This document shows positions 15,599 to 24,612 of a stretch of DNA of 64,000 nucleotides, piece by piece (within the stretch, counting starts at the first letter, position 1; each line of letters opens with the position of its first letter). The position numbers and the translations under genes were made by a program. The notes beneath the pieces are model-generated. The model was given only the letters and a program-made list of their open reading frames with translations, searched no databases and was not told the origin of the DNA. The DNA comes from Caulobacter sp. X (lineage in GTDB: Bacteria; Pseudomonadota; Alphaproteobacteria; Caulobacterales; Caulobacteraceae): the NCBI RefSeq assembly GCF_002742635.1, contig NZ_PEGF01000001.1, positions 1,488,001-1,552,000 of the forward strand. Direction: 5' to 3'.

Positions 15599-16935
15599 CC
15601 AAGGCTCTCCGTCAGCGCGCGCCGGATGGCGGCGATCTTGGCTTCGGTTTCGAGCCGCTCGGCGCGCGGGTCGCTGTCGGCGACGATCCCCGCGCCAGCG
15701 CGCGCCTCGACCCGCCAGCCGGCGGCATCCTCGACCAAGGCGGCGGTCCGGATCAACACGCTGGAGTCGAGTGCGCCATCATGACCCACCCAGAATAGGG
15801 AGCCGCAATAGGGGCCACGCGGCGGCTCAAGGCCCGCGATGACCTTCATGGCCTGGACCTTGGGCGCGCCGGTGATCGAGCCTGGCGGAAAGGCGGCCCG
15901 CAGCAGGTCGGCGACGCCCCGCCCCGGCGCCAGCCGCGCGGTGACCGTCGAGACCAGGTGATGGACGTTGGCGAAGCTCTCGATCCGGAAGAGCTCCGGG
16001 GCCCGAACGCTGCCCGGCGGACTGACCCGCGCCAGGTCGTTGCGCATCAGGTCGACGATCATCAGGTTCTCGGCCCGGTCCTTGTCGCTGGCCAGGAGCT
16101 CGGCGGCGAGCGCCAGGTCCCGCGCCGGATCGCGGTGGCGGGGCCGCGTGCCCTTGATCGGCTTGGTCTCGATCGCCCCGTCGGGCGAGACCTTCAGGAA
16201 CCGCTCGGGCGAGTTGGAGACCATCGCCCGGCCCGGCAGCCGCAGATAGGCCGAGAACGGCGCCGGGCTCTGGCCGCGCAGGCGGGTGAACAGGTCGAAC
16301 GGATCGGCGCCGGGCGCGAGCCGCCCTTTCCACGCCCGGGCGATGTTGGCCTGGAAGATCTCGCCGGCCAGGATGCGCTCGACCACCTCGGCCACGGCCG
16401 CTTCGTAGGTCGCCGGATCGTCGGCGGCGAGGTCGGGGCACAAAGGGACCTTGGGCTCCGGACGCGCGGACGCCGGCGCGTCCAGCCAGGCCAGGGCCGC
16501 GCGGGCGCGGGCGTCCGCCTCGCCCTCGCTCGCGCCCCGGCCGATCGCCAGCACCTGGCGGGCGTGGTGGTCGAAGGCCAGCAGGGCCGGATAGCGGGCG
16601 CAGGCCAGGTCCGGCCAGTCGGAGCGCGCAAGGCCCAGCGCCTCGATCCGGTCGCCCAGCTCGTAGGCCGCCAGGCCTACGACGCCCCCCTGGAACGGCG
16701 GCCCGTCCGGGTCGCTCGCCTGGCGCGGCCCCAGCAGGTCCGACAGCGCCTTGAACGGATCGATCTTGTCGTCGGCGGTCAGGCTGAACGTCTGGTCCGG
16801 CGCGCGCAGCAGATACGACCACCGCCCGCCCTGCCCGCCCGACATCAGGGCGCAGGCGTAGGGCTCATCCCGGAAGGGCGCCATGGCCCAGACCGGCTCT
16901 CGCCACGGGGCGGTGAGGATGGCGACGCGGCGCAT
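15595..16935 (-). CDS. pabB: Aminodeoxychorismate synthase component I PabB
   Basis: A 446-residue chorismate-binding enzyme. The conserved C-terminal half shows ETKPIKGTRPRHRDPARD, NLMIVDLMRNDLARV and FPPGSITGAPKVQAMKVI, all diagnostic of the anthranilate synthase I/PabB family. The 'PIKGT' form of the motif is the PabB-type signature. It aminates chorismate with the glutaminase partner PabA, which is not in this window. The stop overlaps the pabC start by four bases. The ATG at 16935 gives the normal N-terminus. Confidence 0.93.
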   Translation of the reverse strand: MRRVAILTAPWREPVWAMAPFRDEPYACALMSGGQGGRWSYLLRAPDQTFSLTADDKIDPFKALSDLLGPRQASDPDGPPFQGGVVGLAAYELGDRIEALGLARSDWPDLACARYPALLAFDHHARQVLAIGRGASEGEADARARAALAWLDAPASARPEPKVPLCPDLAADDPATYEAAVAEVVERILAGEIFQANIARAWKGRLAPGADPFDLFTRLRGQSPAPFSAYLRLPGRAMVSNSPERFLKVSPDGAIETKPIKGTRPRHRDPARDLALAAELLASDKDRAENLMIVDLMRNDLARVSPPGSVRAPELFRIESFANVHHLVSTVTARLAPGRGVADLLRAAFPPGSITGAPKVQAMKVIAGLEPPRGPYCGSLFWVGHDGALDSSVLIRTAALVEDAAGWRVEARAGAGIVADSDPRAERLETEAKIAAIRRALTESLG

Positions 16936-16952
16936 GGGGGCCGGAGTATCAA

Positions 16953-17069
16953 AATCCTCTCCCTAGCGGGAGAGGTGTCGCCGCAGGCGACGGAGAGGGA
17001 AGAGACAGGACCGGAAGAACTTCCCCCTCCGATCGCTTCGCGACCACCTCCCCCGCTGGGGGGAGGATT
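16953..17069. repeat. Long GC-rich palindromic intergenic repeat, divergent copy
   Basis: Two hairpins enclose a spacer: a left CCTCTCCC...GGGAGAGG stem and a right CCTCCCCC...GGGGGAGG stem, with outer AATCCTC/GAGGATT ends. The inner blocks (GTCGCCGCAGGCGAC and the GATCGCTTCGCGACC side) have the same architecture as the repeats at 21899-22011 and 63897-64000. The sequence is more diverged. It occupies nearly all the space between the pabB start and the MFS gene stop. Confidence 0.7.
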
Positions 17070-17073
17070 CATT

Positions 17074-18528
17074 CTACCCCTCCCGTCCCCCGCCCTTCAC
17101 GGTCGACAGCCCCACCAGCCCGATCAGCATCAGCGCGGCGATCGGGATGAAGCCCGCCACCTGAGCCTGAAAGATCTTGGTCGCCAGGGCCACCAGCAGC
17201 GAGCCCAGCCACACCGTCGCCGTGCCCGACAGCGAGAACAGGCCGAAGAACGCCGCCATGCGGTCGGGCGGCGCCAGGCGCACCAGCAGCGTCCGGCTCG
17301 ACGCGTACTGCGCCGTGACGAACACGGCGATCAGCAGGCTGCAGCCCAGATAGACCAGCTCCGGCAGGCTCTGGAACAGCGGGCCGTTCCATACGGGCGG
17401 ATGCGACGCGGTCGGCCAGGGCCAGACGTACAGGACCTTCTCCCGGTTGGTTCCGATCATGCCCAGCAGCATCAGGATGCAGCCGATGATCTCGGCCTGC
17501 ACCGCGCGTCGCGGCCCCAGCGTCCGGTCCAGAACCGGCGCCACCAGGCCGCCCAGCACGCCGAAGATCGACAGCAGGATGCCGTAGGCCAGCATCTCCA
17601 GCTCGCCCCATTGCATCAGCCCCGCGGCGAACAGGCCGCCAAAGATGATCATCGCCGTCATGCCGTCGCAGTAGAACATCCGCACGGCCAGGAACTTGGC
17701 GGCCTCGGCGTGGCCCTTGAGGTTGGCGAAGGTGTCAATGATCAGCCGCACGCCCTCCTTCAGCGACGCCAGCATCGACACGCCGGTGCGGGCCGCGTCG
17801 CGGGTCCACAGGAAGAACGGGATCGCGCCCAGCAGCATGACCACCGCCGACAGCGGACCGGCCAGGCGGCTCGGCTCGTTGTCGGCCTGGCTGAGGCCGA
17901 ACAGCGGCGTGGCGGGGACGAACGACCACGGGACCTGGCCAGGCAGCACGAAGGCCCACATCACGAAGATCAGCAGGGACACCGAAAGCCCGTTGGCGAC
18001 CGCGTAGCCCAGGCCCGACAGCACAGGCTCCTGTCCAGGCTCGGCCGCCCGCGACAGCAGCGAATTGTTGAGCACGTCGCCCAGGTTATAGGCCACGCCC
18101 AGGGTGATCAGGGCCGCGCCGATCAGGGCGACCGAGGGGCCGCCGGGCTTGGCGAACCACAGCATCAGCAGGATCGGCAGCATGACCGCCAGGATCACGG
18201 CCATGAACGGCTTGCGCGGCCCGTAGCGCTCGATCGAGGCGCCCAGCAGCGGCGCGGTCAGGGCGGTGATGATCCCATAGACGGTGGAGATGTCGGCCAC
18301 GACCGCCTGGCCCTTGACCGGATCGCCGACCAGCACGCGCGAGAAGTACGGCGCGAACACATAGATGGTGACCAGGATGACATAGGGGTCGCGGCTGCCC
18401 TGGTGCAGGATCCAGCTGAGCGCCCCGCGCGAGAGCCGTTTTCGCGGCGCCGGAACCAGGACGTCCTCGGCCCCCGCTTGACCCAGCACCTCGCTAACGC
18501 CCGGAGGCGTCCCCGCCAGCTCGCTCAT
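17074..18528 (-). CDS. MFS transporter, UMF1/Atg22-like
   Basis: A 484-residue inner-membrane permease with about 12 hydrophobic segments. It begins with a cytoplasmic leader of about 45 residues, then VILVTIYVFAPYFSRVLVGD, a pattern seen in the UMF1 (vacuole effluxer Atg22-like) branch of the major facilitator superfamily. ERYGPRKPFMA after TM2 corresponds to the MFS loop 2-3 motif. The substrate is unknown, and no adjacent enzyme suggests one. It is a single gene, with the repeat at its 3' side and an independent phosphatase gene upstream. Confidence 0.8.
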   Translation of the reverse strand: MSELAGTPPGVSEVLGQAGAEDVLVPAPRKRLSRGALSWILHQGSRDPYVILVTIYVFAPYFSRVLVGDPVKGQAVVADISTVYGIITALTAPLLGASIERYGPRKPFMAVILAVMLPILLMLWFAKPGGPSVALIGAALITLGVAYNLGDVLNNSLLSRAAEPGQEPVLSGLGYAVANGLSVSLLIFVMWAFVLPGQVPWSFVPATPLFGLSQADNEPSRLAGPLSAVVMLLGAIPFFLWTRDAARTGVSMLASLKEGVRLIIDTFANLKGHAEAAKFLAVRMFYCDGMTAMIIFGGLFAAGLMQWGELEMLAYGILLSIFGVLGGLVAPVLDRTLGPRRAVQAEIIGCILMLLGMIGTNREKVLYVWPWPTASHPPVWNGPLFQSLPELVYLGCSLLIAVFVTAQYASSRTLLVRLAPPDRMAAFFGLFSLSGTATVWLGSLLVALATKIFQAQVAGFIPIAALMLIGLVGLSTVKGGGREG

Positions 18529-18609
18529 ACAGCACCCTAATGTCGCCGGCCCTCTGACGGGGCCATGCGACGAGGCTGGACCTTAAACGAGCGTTTGTCA
18601 CCTTACCGA

Positions 18610-19383
18610 TTAGAGCAGGATATGCGCCCGCACCTGCTCGCGCGCGCCGGCGTCCAGCCCGACCACCTGCTCCAGATAGCCGTCCAGCGAGCCGCACTGT
18701 TCCTTGATCACCGCGAAGGCGGCGGCCAAGTACCGCGCCTCGACGCCCATGGCCGCGCGCATGGCGGCCTCGTCGGGACGGCGGCCGGTCAGGTCCTGGA
18801 TGTGGTCCATGAAGATGTGGCCGCGACGCTCGAAGCGCGTGGGGTCGTTGGTCAGAAGGTAGTCGTCGATGACGTCATCGTCGGCGACGCCGGCGATGTG
18901 GTGCGTCAGGGCCGCCAGCACGCCGGTCCGGTCCTTGCCCGCCGCGCAGTGGATCAGCGCCGGACCCTTGCCCTCGGCCAGCGCCAGGAAGAAGCGGCGG
19001 AAGAGGTCGATGTGCCGTTCCTTGAACGGCAGGCGGCGATAGTACTCGTCCATATAGTCATGGACGGCGTCCTCGGTGAGGTCCGTGCTGGTGATGAACT
19101 CGATCCACGGATCGGTCCCGGTCACGCCCAGATCATTGTCGATCACCTGGGCGGAAAAGCCCCGCCACCGGCGCGACGGCGAACGTTCGCGCTCGTTGGG
19201 TCGGCGCAGGTCCACCAGGGTGACGATCCCCAGGGCGGCCAGGGCGTCGAGGTCCTCGTCGGTGGCCTCGGCCTGATGGGCGGCGCGGAACAGCACGCCC
19301 TTCTTCAGCCGTCCCGCCCCCGCGGCGTAGTCGCCGAAGTCGCGGAAGTTCTCGACGCCTTGCAGGGGGATCAGTCTGGTCAT
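18610..19383 (-). CDS. Tyrosine-specific/dual-specificity protein phosphatase (Y_phosphatase3 family)
   Basis: A 257-residue phosphatase. The CX5R loop is HCAAGKDRTG, with Cys146 and Arg152. The N-terminus (VENFRDFGDY, KGVLFRAAH, VDLRRPNERE) is the usual entry to the bacterial Y_phosphatase3 fold. The catalytic Cys, Arg and following Thr are intact. The substrate cannot be told, as relatives act on phosphotyrosine or phosphoinositides. It lies upstream of the MFS gene with an 81-bp gap, so coupling is unlikely. Confidence 0.88.
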   Translation of the reverse strand: MTRLIPLQGVENFRDFGDYAAGAGRLKKGVLFRAAHQAEATDEDLDALAALGIVTLVDLRRPNERERSPSRRWRGFSAQVIDNDLGVTGTDPWIEFITSTDLTEDAVHDYMDEYYRRLPFKERHIDLFRRFFLALAEGKGPALIHCAAGKDRTGVLAALTHHIAGVADDDVIDDYLLTNDPTRFERRGHIFMDHIQDLTGRRPDEAAMRAAMGVEARYLAAAFAVIKEQCGSLDGYLEQVVGLDAGAREQVRAHILL

Positions 19384-19452
19384 GCCGGGGGATTTAGCGG
19401 CGACGCGGCCGGATGGCGAGAGGGACGCGGGGGAAAGTCGCCCCTCTTCCGC

Positions 19453-19818
19453 TCACCACCATTTGGCCTTGCGGTCCGCCTCGGTCGCCGGCTTGGCGCG
19501 CCAGATGAAGACGAAATTTCGATGCTCGGCCCAGGTCTGGCCTTCGAGGCCCTCGGCGACCTGGCAGACGCTGGTGTGATAGGGCCCCTGGCCGTCGGTC
19601 GTGCGGAAGCTGGCGCAGGTCCGCCCCTTCGAGGTCTTCCAACGCCCCGCCTGGATCTCGCTGTCATAGAAGCTGCCGGTCACGCGGCCATCGGCCTCAA
19701 GGCGCAGGCTCATGCCCTTGAAATAGGGCTGGTCCGGCTTGGCCGAGAGATCGACGACCCAGTCGCCGGCCAGCGGCGCGGCCGCCTGGAGTGAAACGGC
19801 GAGCAGCAGGGCGAGCAT
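19453..19818 (-). CDS. Small secreted hypothetical protein
   Basis: A 121-residue protein from ATG 19818, preceded by GGAG at suitable spacing. An in-frame TTG at 19833 is less likely. A signal peptide (MLALLLAVSLQAAA) is followed by AGDWVVDLSA and a beta-rich body ending FVFIWRAKP. Two cysteines (GRTCASF, TSVCQVA) could pair outside the cytoplasm. The 'GDW.VDLS...Y.K.M.L' pattern looks like a lipocalin-like or DUF-type periplasmic domain, but I do not recognise the family. Confidence 0.65.
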   Translation of the reverse strand: MLALLLAVSLQAAAPLAGDWVVDLSAKPDQPYFKGMSLRLEADGRVTGSFYDSEIQAGRWKTSKGRTCASFRTTDGQGPYHTSVCQVAEGLEGQTWAEHRNFVFIWRAKPATEADRKAKWW

Positions 19819-19874
19819 GGGCGTCTCCAGCAACGAGGAATAACGTCGTTACGCAGCAGAGCGCGTCTTGGACG

Positions 19875-21017
19875 CTATCGCCGAAGCAGAGGTTGGAGCC
19901 GGTCCTGGATCGGCTGATCGATATAGGTGTGGAACAGCCAGGCCGCGCCATAGGCCAGCGGGAAGCCGGCCAGCCACATCAGCCACTGCCAACCGATGCC
20001 GATCGGCACGGTGTCGATCAGCTTGTGCACCGCGCTCCAGTAGATGACGCCCACGAAGATGTGGGTGATGAACAGGGCGAAGGACAGCTTGGCGCCCTCC
20101 TCGATCCAGGCCTGGGGGCGCTTCACGGGCAGGCGGCCGGCGCCCAGCACGATCATGGCGATGGCCAGCAGCGACGGCGCGTCGAACATCCACTCGTCCG
20201 GCAGGGCGTAGCGGTCCAGCGGCTGGGTGACGACCAGCAGGGCGACGCCGCCCCACAGCAGGCCCTTGGCCGCGCCCTCGGAGGGCCAGCGCATGTCGAC
20301 CGCTCGCGCCAGGCAGACGCCCAGGATGAACAGAGGCAGGGCTCGCACCACGCCGAACTGGAACTGCAGGTCCGCCAGGGCATGCTTGAACACGACCTCG
20401 GCCAGCACCTCGAAGGCGGCCAGGATCAGTAGACCGATCACCGGCAGCAGCCAGGCGTGGCGGATCTTGCTGACATTGCGCCAGAACAGCGGGAACAGGG
20501 CGTAGCAGACGATCAGCGCCGACAGCGACCAGCTCGGCAGGTTCCACCCGTCGCTGGGAAAGCCCCAGGCATGGATCAGCAGGGCCTGGCTCGGCAGCTG
20601 GTCCCAGGCGAAGCGGCTGGGCTTGTGGGCGTCGGTGCCAAGGCTGTTCAGGATCAGCACCAGCACCGCCAGCATCGCCAGCACCGCCAGATGCCCCGGC
20701 CACACGCGCGCCGCGCGGCGCGCCCAGAAGCGCGGCGTGCTGATGTGCCCCTTCAGCACCGAGCCGCCATAGGCCCGGCCCAGCACATAGCCCGACAGCA
20801 TCAGGAAGAAGTCCGTGGCGAGAAACCCGCGCGAGAACACCTGGGCGAACCGCTCGATCCGCATCGGGCTCTCGGCGCCGTAGTGGTAGACCACGATCAG
20901 CAGCGAGGCGAGAAACCGGAGGAAATCCAAGGCGCCGCCGCGCACGGCCTCCTTGCCGGACGGCGCGGAGGCGGTTTCCGACGAGGTCGAGGCGGGGGGT
21001 GTAGGCGGCGCGGTCAC
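19875..21017 (-). CDS. Membrane acyltransferase (Acyl_transf_3/OafA-type)
   Basis: A 380-residue protein with about ten membrane segments. It begins after a cytoplasmic leader with LDFLRFLASLLIVVYHYGAE, the usual acyltransferase-3 motif with the active His. FLATDFFLMLSGYVLGR follows, the second conserved block. It is expected to acylate an exported polysaccharide or lipid, but there is no neighbouring sugar pathway to name the substrate. The start is GTG at 21017. It is divergent from the dioxygenase gene at 21108, with 90 bp between them. Confidence 0.85.
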   Translation of the reverse strand: MTAPPTPPASTSSETASAPSGKEAVRGGALDFLRFLASLLIVVYHYGAESPMRIERFAQVFSRGFLATDFFLMLSGYVLGRAYGGSVLKGHISTPRFWARRAARVWPGHLAVLAMLAVLVLILNSLGTDAHKPSRFAWDQLPSQALLIHAWGFPSDGWNLPSWSLSALIVCYALFPLFWRNVSKIRHAWLLPVIGLLILAAFEVLAEVVFKHALADLQFQFGVVRALPLFILGVCLARAVDMRWPSEGAAKGLLWGGVALLVVTQPLDRYALPDEWMFDAPSLLAIAMIVLGAGRLPVKRPQAWIEEGAKLSFALFITHIFVGVIYWSAVHKLIDTVPIGIGWQWLMWLAGFPLAYGAAWLFHTYIDQPIQDRLQPLLRR

Positions 21018-21107
21018 GGCTCGCGCATACCAAAGCCGCTCGCGCCGGGAAAGCGCCTGCTTGCGACGCGGGGCGGCGACGCCTATCTGTAACTCATCTT
21101 GTTTCTA

Positions 21108-21890
21108 ATGAGCTCGACCATGTCTCGCACCCCCGTCCTCTTCCTCGGCCACGGCTCGCCGATGAACGCGATCGAGGACAACGCCTGGAGCCGCGACTGG
21201 GCGCGCCTGGGCCGCGAGCTTCCGCGTCCGCGCGCCATCCTGATGGTCAGCGCCCACTGGGAGACGCGCGGGGCCTCGGCGGTCAGCGCCGCGACCGCGC
21301 CCGAGACGATCCACGACTTCGGCGGCTTCCCCCAGGCGCTGTTCGACGTCCAGTATCGCGCGCCCGGCGATCCGGCCCTGGCCGCGCGGGTCGCCGAGCT
21401 GCTGTCGCCCGACCCGGTCGTCCAGCATCCGACCCGCGGCCTCGACCACGGCGCCTGGGGCGTCTTGAAGCCGATGTATCCGGAGGCCGACATCCCGGTC
21501 GTCCAGCTCAGCCTGGATCGCGGTCGTCCGGACCGCTGGCACTACGAGGCTGGCCGCCGCCTCGCTCCGCTGCGCGACGAGGGCGTGATGATCCTGGGCA
21601 GCGGCGACATCGTCCACAATCTGCGCGCCATCGACTTCCGCCGTCCCGAGACCCTGCCCTGGGCCGAGCGCTTCAACGACCGCGCCAAGGCCCTGATCCT
21701 GGCCGGCGACCACGACGCCCTGATCGACTGGCGCGGCCTCGGCCCCGACGCCGAGGCCTCGATCAACAGCGCCGAGCACTACCTGCCGCTGCTCTATGTG
21801 CTTGGCGCGGCGGGGAAGGACGAGCCGATCAGCTTCTTCACCGACGATGTCTGGGCGGCGATCTCGATGACGGGCGTGAAGGTGGGGTGA
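21108..21890 (+). CDS. DODA-type extradiol aromatic ring-opening dioxygenase (YgiD-like)
   Basis: A 260-residue class III extradiol dioxygenase resembling 4,5-DOPA dioxygenase YgiD. Visible metal-ligand contexts are LFLGHGSPMNAIED (His), GLDHGAWGVLKPMYPEAD (His) and GSGDIVHNLRAIDF. The start ATG 21108 gives MSSTMSRTPVLFLGHG, similar to the start of E. coli YgiD. ATG 21120 is an alternative. Neither has a strong ribosome-binding site. It is followed within 9 bp by a palindromic repeat that separates it from the convergent DJ-1 gene. Confidence 0.9.
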   Translation: MSSTMSRTPVLFLGHGSPMNAIEDNAWSRDWARLGRELPRPRAILMVSAHWETRGASAVSAATAPETIHDFGGFPQALFDVQYRAPGDPALAARVAELLSPDPVVQHPTRGLDHGAWGVLKPMYPEADIPVVQLSLDRGRPDRWHYEAGRRLAPLRDEGVMILGSGDIVHNLRAIDFRRPETLPWAERFNDRAKALILAGDHDALIDWRGLGPDAEASINSAEHYLPLLYVLGAAGKDEPISFFTDDVWAAISMTGVKVG

Positions 21891-21898
21891 GTAAGTTG

Positions 21899-22011
21899 CT
21901 CCCCCGCGATGCGGGGGAGCTGTCGCGGAGCGACCGAGGGGGCGAGCTGGGCGAACGCTGCGTTAGCCCCCTCCGGCCCTCTGGGCCACCTCCCCCGCAT
22001 CGCGGGGGAGG
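21899..22011. repeat. Long GC-rich palindromic intergenic repeat
   Basis: About 113 bp bounded by two hairpins (CTCCCCCGC-gat-GCGGGGGAG at 21899-21919 and a longer stem at 21989-22011). Between them lie CTGTCGCGGAGCGAC and GGCCCTCTGGGCC inverted segments. The same element in opposite orientation starts at 63897. It fills the gap between two convergent stop codons and probably serves as a bidirectional terminator or mRNA end. Confidence 0.85.
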
Positions 22012-22014
22012 ATC

Positions 22015-22695
22015 TTATAGAGCCGCCGCCGCCTTCTCAGCCGCCGCGACCCGCTCTCCCATCGCCGCGCCGTAGAGCGCCGTGATCCGCCCCAGCACCT
22101 TCGGCGGCGCGGTCTCGGGACGGCCGGAGTCGAACGGCGGCGCGGGCGCGTATTCCACGGCCAGCTGGATGCCTTGCGCGACCTCGTCGCCCGCGAGTTC
22201 GGCGATCAGGGTCAGGGCGAAGTCGATGCCCGCCGTCACCCCGCCGCCGGTGATGTAGCGCCCGTCCCGCGCCACCCGCGAAGGGTCGGGGATCGCGCCG
22301 AACAAAGCGAGCTGATCGCGCCAAGCCCAGTGGCAGGCCGCGCGCTTGCCCTTCAGGAGACCGGCCGCCCCGAGCACCAGCGAACCCGTGCAGACCGAGC
22401 AGACATAACGCGCGCCATCCGCCAGCCGGCGGATCTCGGCGATGAAGTCGCGGTCGCCCATCGCTTCGGTGGTCCCGAAGCCGCCGGGCACGATCAGCAC
22501 GTCGCACGTCTCGATGTCAGACAGCTTCGGCAGATGCGCGAACACCAGGCCGTCGGCCTCGATCTCGCCGCCCGCCAGGCTGGCGACCGTGACCTTGGCG
22601 CCCGGCAGGCGGCACAGCACCTGGTGCGGGCCGGTGAAGTCCAGATGGGTCACGCCGGGGAACAGGGCGATCACGATCGATAGCGGCTGGCTCAT
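22015..22695 (-). CDS. DJ-1/PfpI family protein, isonitrile hydratase-like
   Basis: A 226-residue single-domain DJ-1 superfamily protein. The nucleophile elbow is SVCTGSLVLGAAGLLKGKRA, with Cys102. The acidic partner region near residue 20 (HLDFTGPHQVL) and GGGVTAGIDFAL match the isocyanide-hydratase (InhA) branch. The actual substrate is unknown. It is transcribed away from the GlxA-type regulator at 22792, which shares the same fold and may control it. The stop codon touches the palindromic repeat. Confidence 0.87.
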   Translation of the reverse strand: MSQPLSIVIALFPGVTHLDFTGPHQVLCRLPGAKVTVASLAGGEIEADGLVFAHLPKLSDIETCDVLIVPGGFGTTEAMGDRDFIAEIRRLADGARYVCSVCTGSLVLGAAGLLKGKRAACHWAWRDQLALFGAIPDPSRVARDGRYITGGGVTAGIDFALTLIAELAGDEVAQGIQLAVEYAPAPPFDSGRPETAPPKVLGRITALYGAAMGERVAAAEKAAAAL

Positions 22696-22791
22696 GCGAT
22701 TGTCTCCGTCACGATTGACGGAGAGAACATGGTTCGATTAGCGTCTGGCGGAAATGACATAGTTCCCGCGAATTCAGCCAAGGCGCTTCCC

Positions 22792-23733
22792 ATGCCCCGC
22801 GCGATCGGCTTCCTCGTCTATCCCGGCTTCCAGCTGCTGGACGCCACCGGCCCGATCGCCGCGTTCGAGATCGCGGCGCGGTTCTCGCCCGGCGCCTACA
22901 GCCTGCATTTCCTTTCCCTGCGCGGCGAGCCTACGCCCAGCTCCTCGGGCCTCGTCGTGCAGACCACGGCCTTGAGCGACGCTCCGACGCTCGACACCCT
23001 GATCGTCGCGGGCGGCGACGGGGTGAAGGTTCCGGCCGCCTGCCCCGAGACCCTGGCCTTCGTCCGCAAGGCCGGCCGCGAAGCGCGCCGCGTCGCCTCG
23101 GTCTGCTCAGGGGCCTATGTCCTGGCCGAGGCGGGCCTGCTGGACGGCAAGCGCGCCACCACCCACTGGAGCCGGACCCAGGACTTCCAGCGCCGCTATC
23201 CGAACATCCGGCTCGAGCCCGATCGCATCTGGATCCAGGACGGCAAGATGTGGAGCTCGGCCGGCATCACCGCCGGCATCGACCTGTCTTTGGCCCTGAT
23301 CGGCGCGGATCTGGGCGAGGCGATCGCCCGCCGCACGGCCCAGCAACTGGTGGTCTATCACCACCGCCCGGGCGGCCAATCGCAACACTCGGCGCTGATC
23401 GACCTGCGCCCCGGCCGCTTCGACGCCCTGCTGTCCTGGGCGCGCCAGAACCTCGCCGAGCCCCTCAGCGTCGAGCAACTGGCCGACCGCGCCGCCATGA
23501 GCCCGCGCAACTTCGCCCGCCTGTTCGCCCAGGAGACCGGCGTCACGCCCGCCAAGGCCATCGAGCGCCTGCGCGTCGAGGCCGCCCGCGCCCTGCTGGA
23601 CAGCCAGCCGCTGCAGGTCGAGGACGTGGCGCTGGAGACTGGCTTTGGCGACCCGGAGCGAATGCGACGGGCGTTCGTGCGGGCGTTCGGCCAGCCGCCG
23701 CAAGCGCTGAGGCGGGCGGCGAAAGCGGGATAG
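22792..23733 (+). CDS. GlxA-type AraC family transcriptional regulator with DJ-1-like sensor domain
   Basis: A 313-residue regulator from ATG 22792. Residues 1-185 are a DJ-1/PfpI-like domain with a Cys at the elbow (SVCSGAYVLAEAGLL, Cys105). Residues about 215-310 are a double helix-turn-helix AraC domain containing LSVEQLADRAAMSPRNFARLF and VEDVALETGFGDPERMRRAF. GlxA proteins sense small metabolites and activate neighbouring genes. The divergent DJ-1 gene at 22015-22695 is the obvious candidate target, with 96 bp between the two starts. Confidence 0.92.
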   Translation: MPRAIGFLVYPGFQLLDATGPIAAFEIAARFSPGAYSLHFLSLRGEPTPSSSGLVVQTTALSDAPTLDTLIVAGGDGVKVPAACPETLAFVRKAGREARRVASVCSGAYVLAEAGLLDGKRATTHWSRTQDFQRRYPNIRLEPDRIWIQDGKMWSSAGITAGIDLSLALIGADLGEAIARRTAQQLVVYHHRPGGQSQHSALIDLRPGRFDALLSWARQNLAEPLSVEQLADRAAMSPRNFARLFAQETGVTPAKAIERLRVEAARALLDSQPLQVEDVALETGFGDPERMRRAFVRAFGQPPQALRRAAKAG

Positions 23734-23740
23734 CGCGCCG

Positions 23741-23905
23741 TCAGTCGGTGCAATGAACCTCGTCATCGTCCTCCAGGGCCTCCTGGAGGCGGTGGCCAAT
23801 CGCCGTGGCGCCGGCGTCGTCGGCGGCGATGTCGCCCTGGTCCTGGCGGTCGGTCGGGGCCTTCTCCAAGACGTCCCGCGTCTCGTCCTCGTTCGGCTTG
23901 GTCAT
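23741..23905 (-). CDS. Small acidic hypothetical protein
   Basis: A 54-residue, strongly acidic protein from ATG 23905, with a good GGGAG site. It contains KPNEDETRDV and ends LEDDDEVHCTD. There is no membrane segment or known motif, and the composition suggests an intrinsically disordered protein. It lies tail-to-tail with the GlxA-type gene, 7 bp apart. I do not recognise a family. Confidence 0.5.
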   Translation of the reverse strand: MTKPNEDETRDVLEKAPTDRQDQGDIAADDAGATAIGHRLQEALEDDDEVHCTD

Positions 23906-23968
23906 CGGAAATCTCCCACGCAACACGCGGGGACTAAGACCCGAGGCGCGCGTCCGTTCCGAATTCCA

Positions 23969-24586
23969 TCACGCGGCGTCGGCCTGGGCGGGCAGGAACG
24001 GCGAGACCGCCGCCAGCGCCCGCTCGACATAGGCGTCCTTCTCGCCGACCGGCGCGACATAGCGGATCGCCTCCTCGGCCTCGGCCCGTCCGGCGGCGCG
24101 GGCGATGACCCAGGTCGCGAGATATTGCGAGGCCAGGCATCCGCCGGCGGTGGCGACATTGCCGTGGGCGACAAACGGCGCGTCCAGCACCTGGACTCCG
24201 GCCTCGATCACCCAGGGCTTGGTGGTCAGGTCCGTACAGGCTGGCAGGTCGCCGACCAGACCCAGCTTGGCCAGGATCAGCGTTCCCGAGCACTGGGCGC
24301 CGATCAGCTGGCGCGACGGGTCGAGCCGGATGCGCGATAGCAGTTCAGCGTCGGCGGCGATCTCTCGCGTCTTGGAGCCGCTGCCGATCAGCACCGCGTC
24401 CGCCTCGGCGGCGAACTCCAGCGGCTGCTGGCGCTGGATCGTCACCCCGTTCAGCGAGGTCACCGTCTCGGCGGGACAGGCGATCTCGGCCTTCCAACCC
24501 TTGGCCTTCATGCGGTTCAGGATCGACGCGGCCACGAAGGAATCCAGCTCGTTGAAGCCGTCGAACGTCAGCACCGCGATACGCAT
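23969..24586 (-). CDS. DJ-1/PfpI family protein
   Basis: A 205-residue single-domain protein. The elbow is GAQCSGTLILAKLGL with Cys99. The N-terminal acidic residue context is FDGFNELDSFVA. The GGCLASQYLATWVIARAAG helix closes the fold. It is distinct from the isonitrile-hydratase-like copy 1.3 kb away, so this is not a recent duplication. It lies 26 bp after the VOC gene and is probably co-transcribed with it. The function may be glyoxalase III-like, protein repair or a hydrolase, and cannot be decided here. Confidence 0.85.
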   Translation of the reverse strand: MRIAVLTFDGFNELDSFVAASILNRMKAKGWKAEIACPAETVTSLNGVTIQRQQPLEFAAEADAVLIGSGSKTREIAADAELLSRIRLDPSRQLIGAQCSGTLILAKLGLVGDLPACTDLTTKPWVIEAGVQVLDAPFVAHGNVATAGGCLASQYLATWVIARAAGRAEAEEAIRYVAPVGEKDAYVERALAAVSPFLPAQADAA

Positions 24587-24612
24587 GGTCTGCTTTCCTC
24601 TTCGCCGCTTAA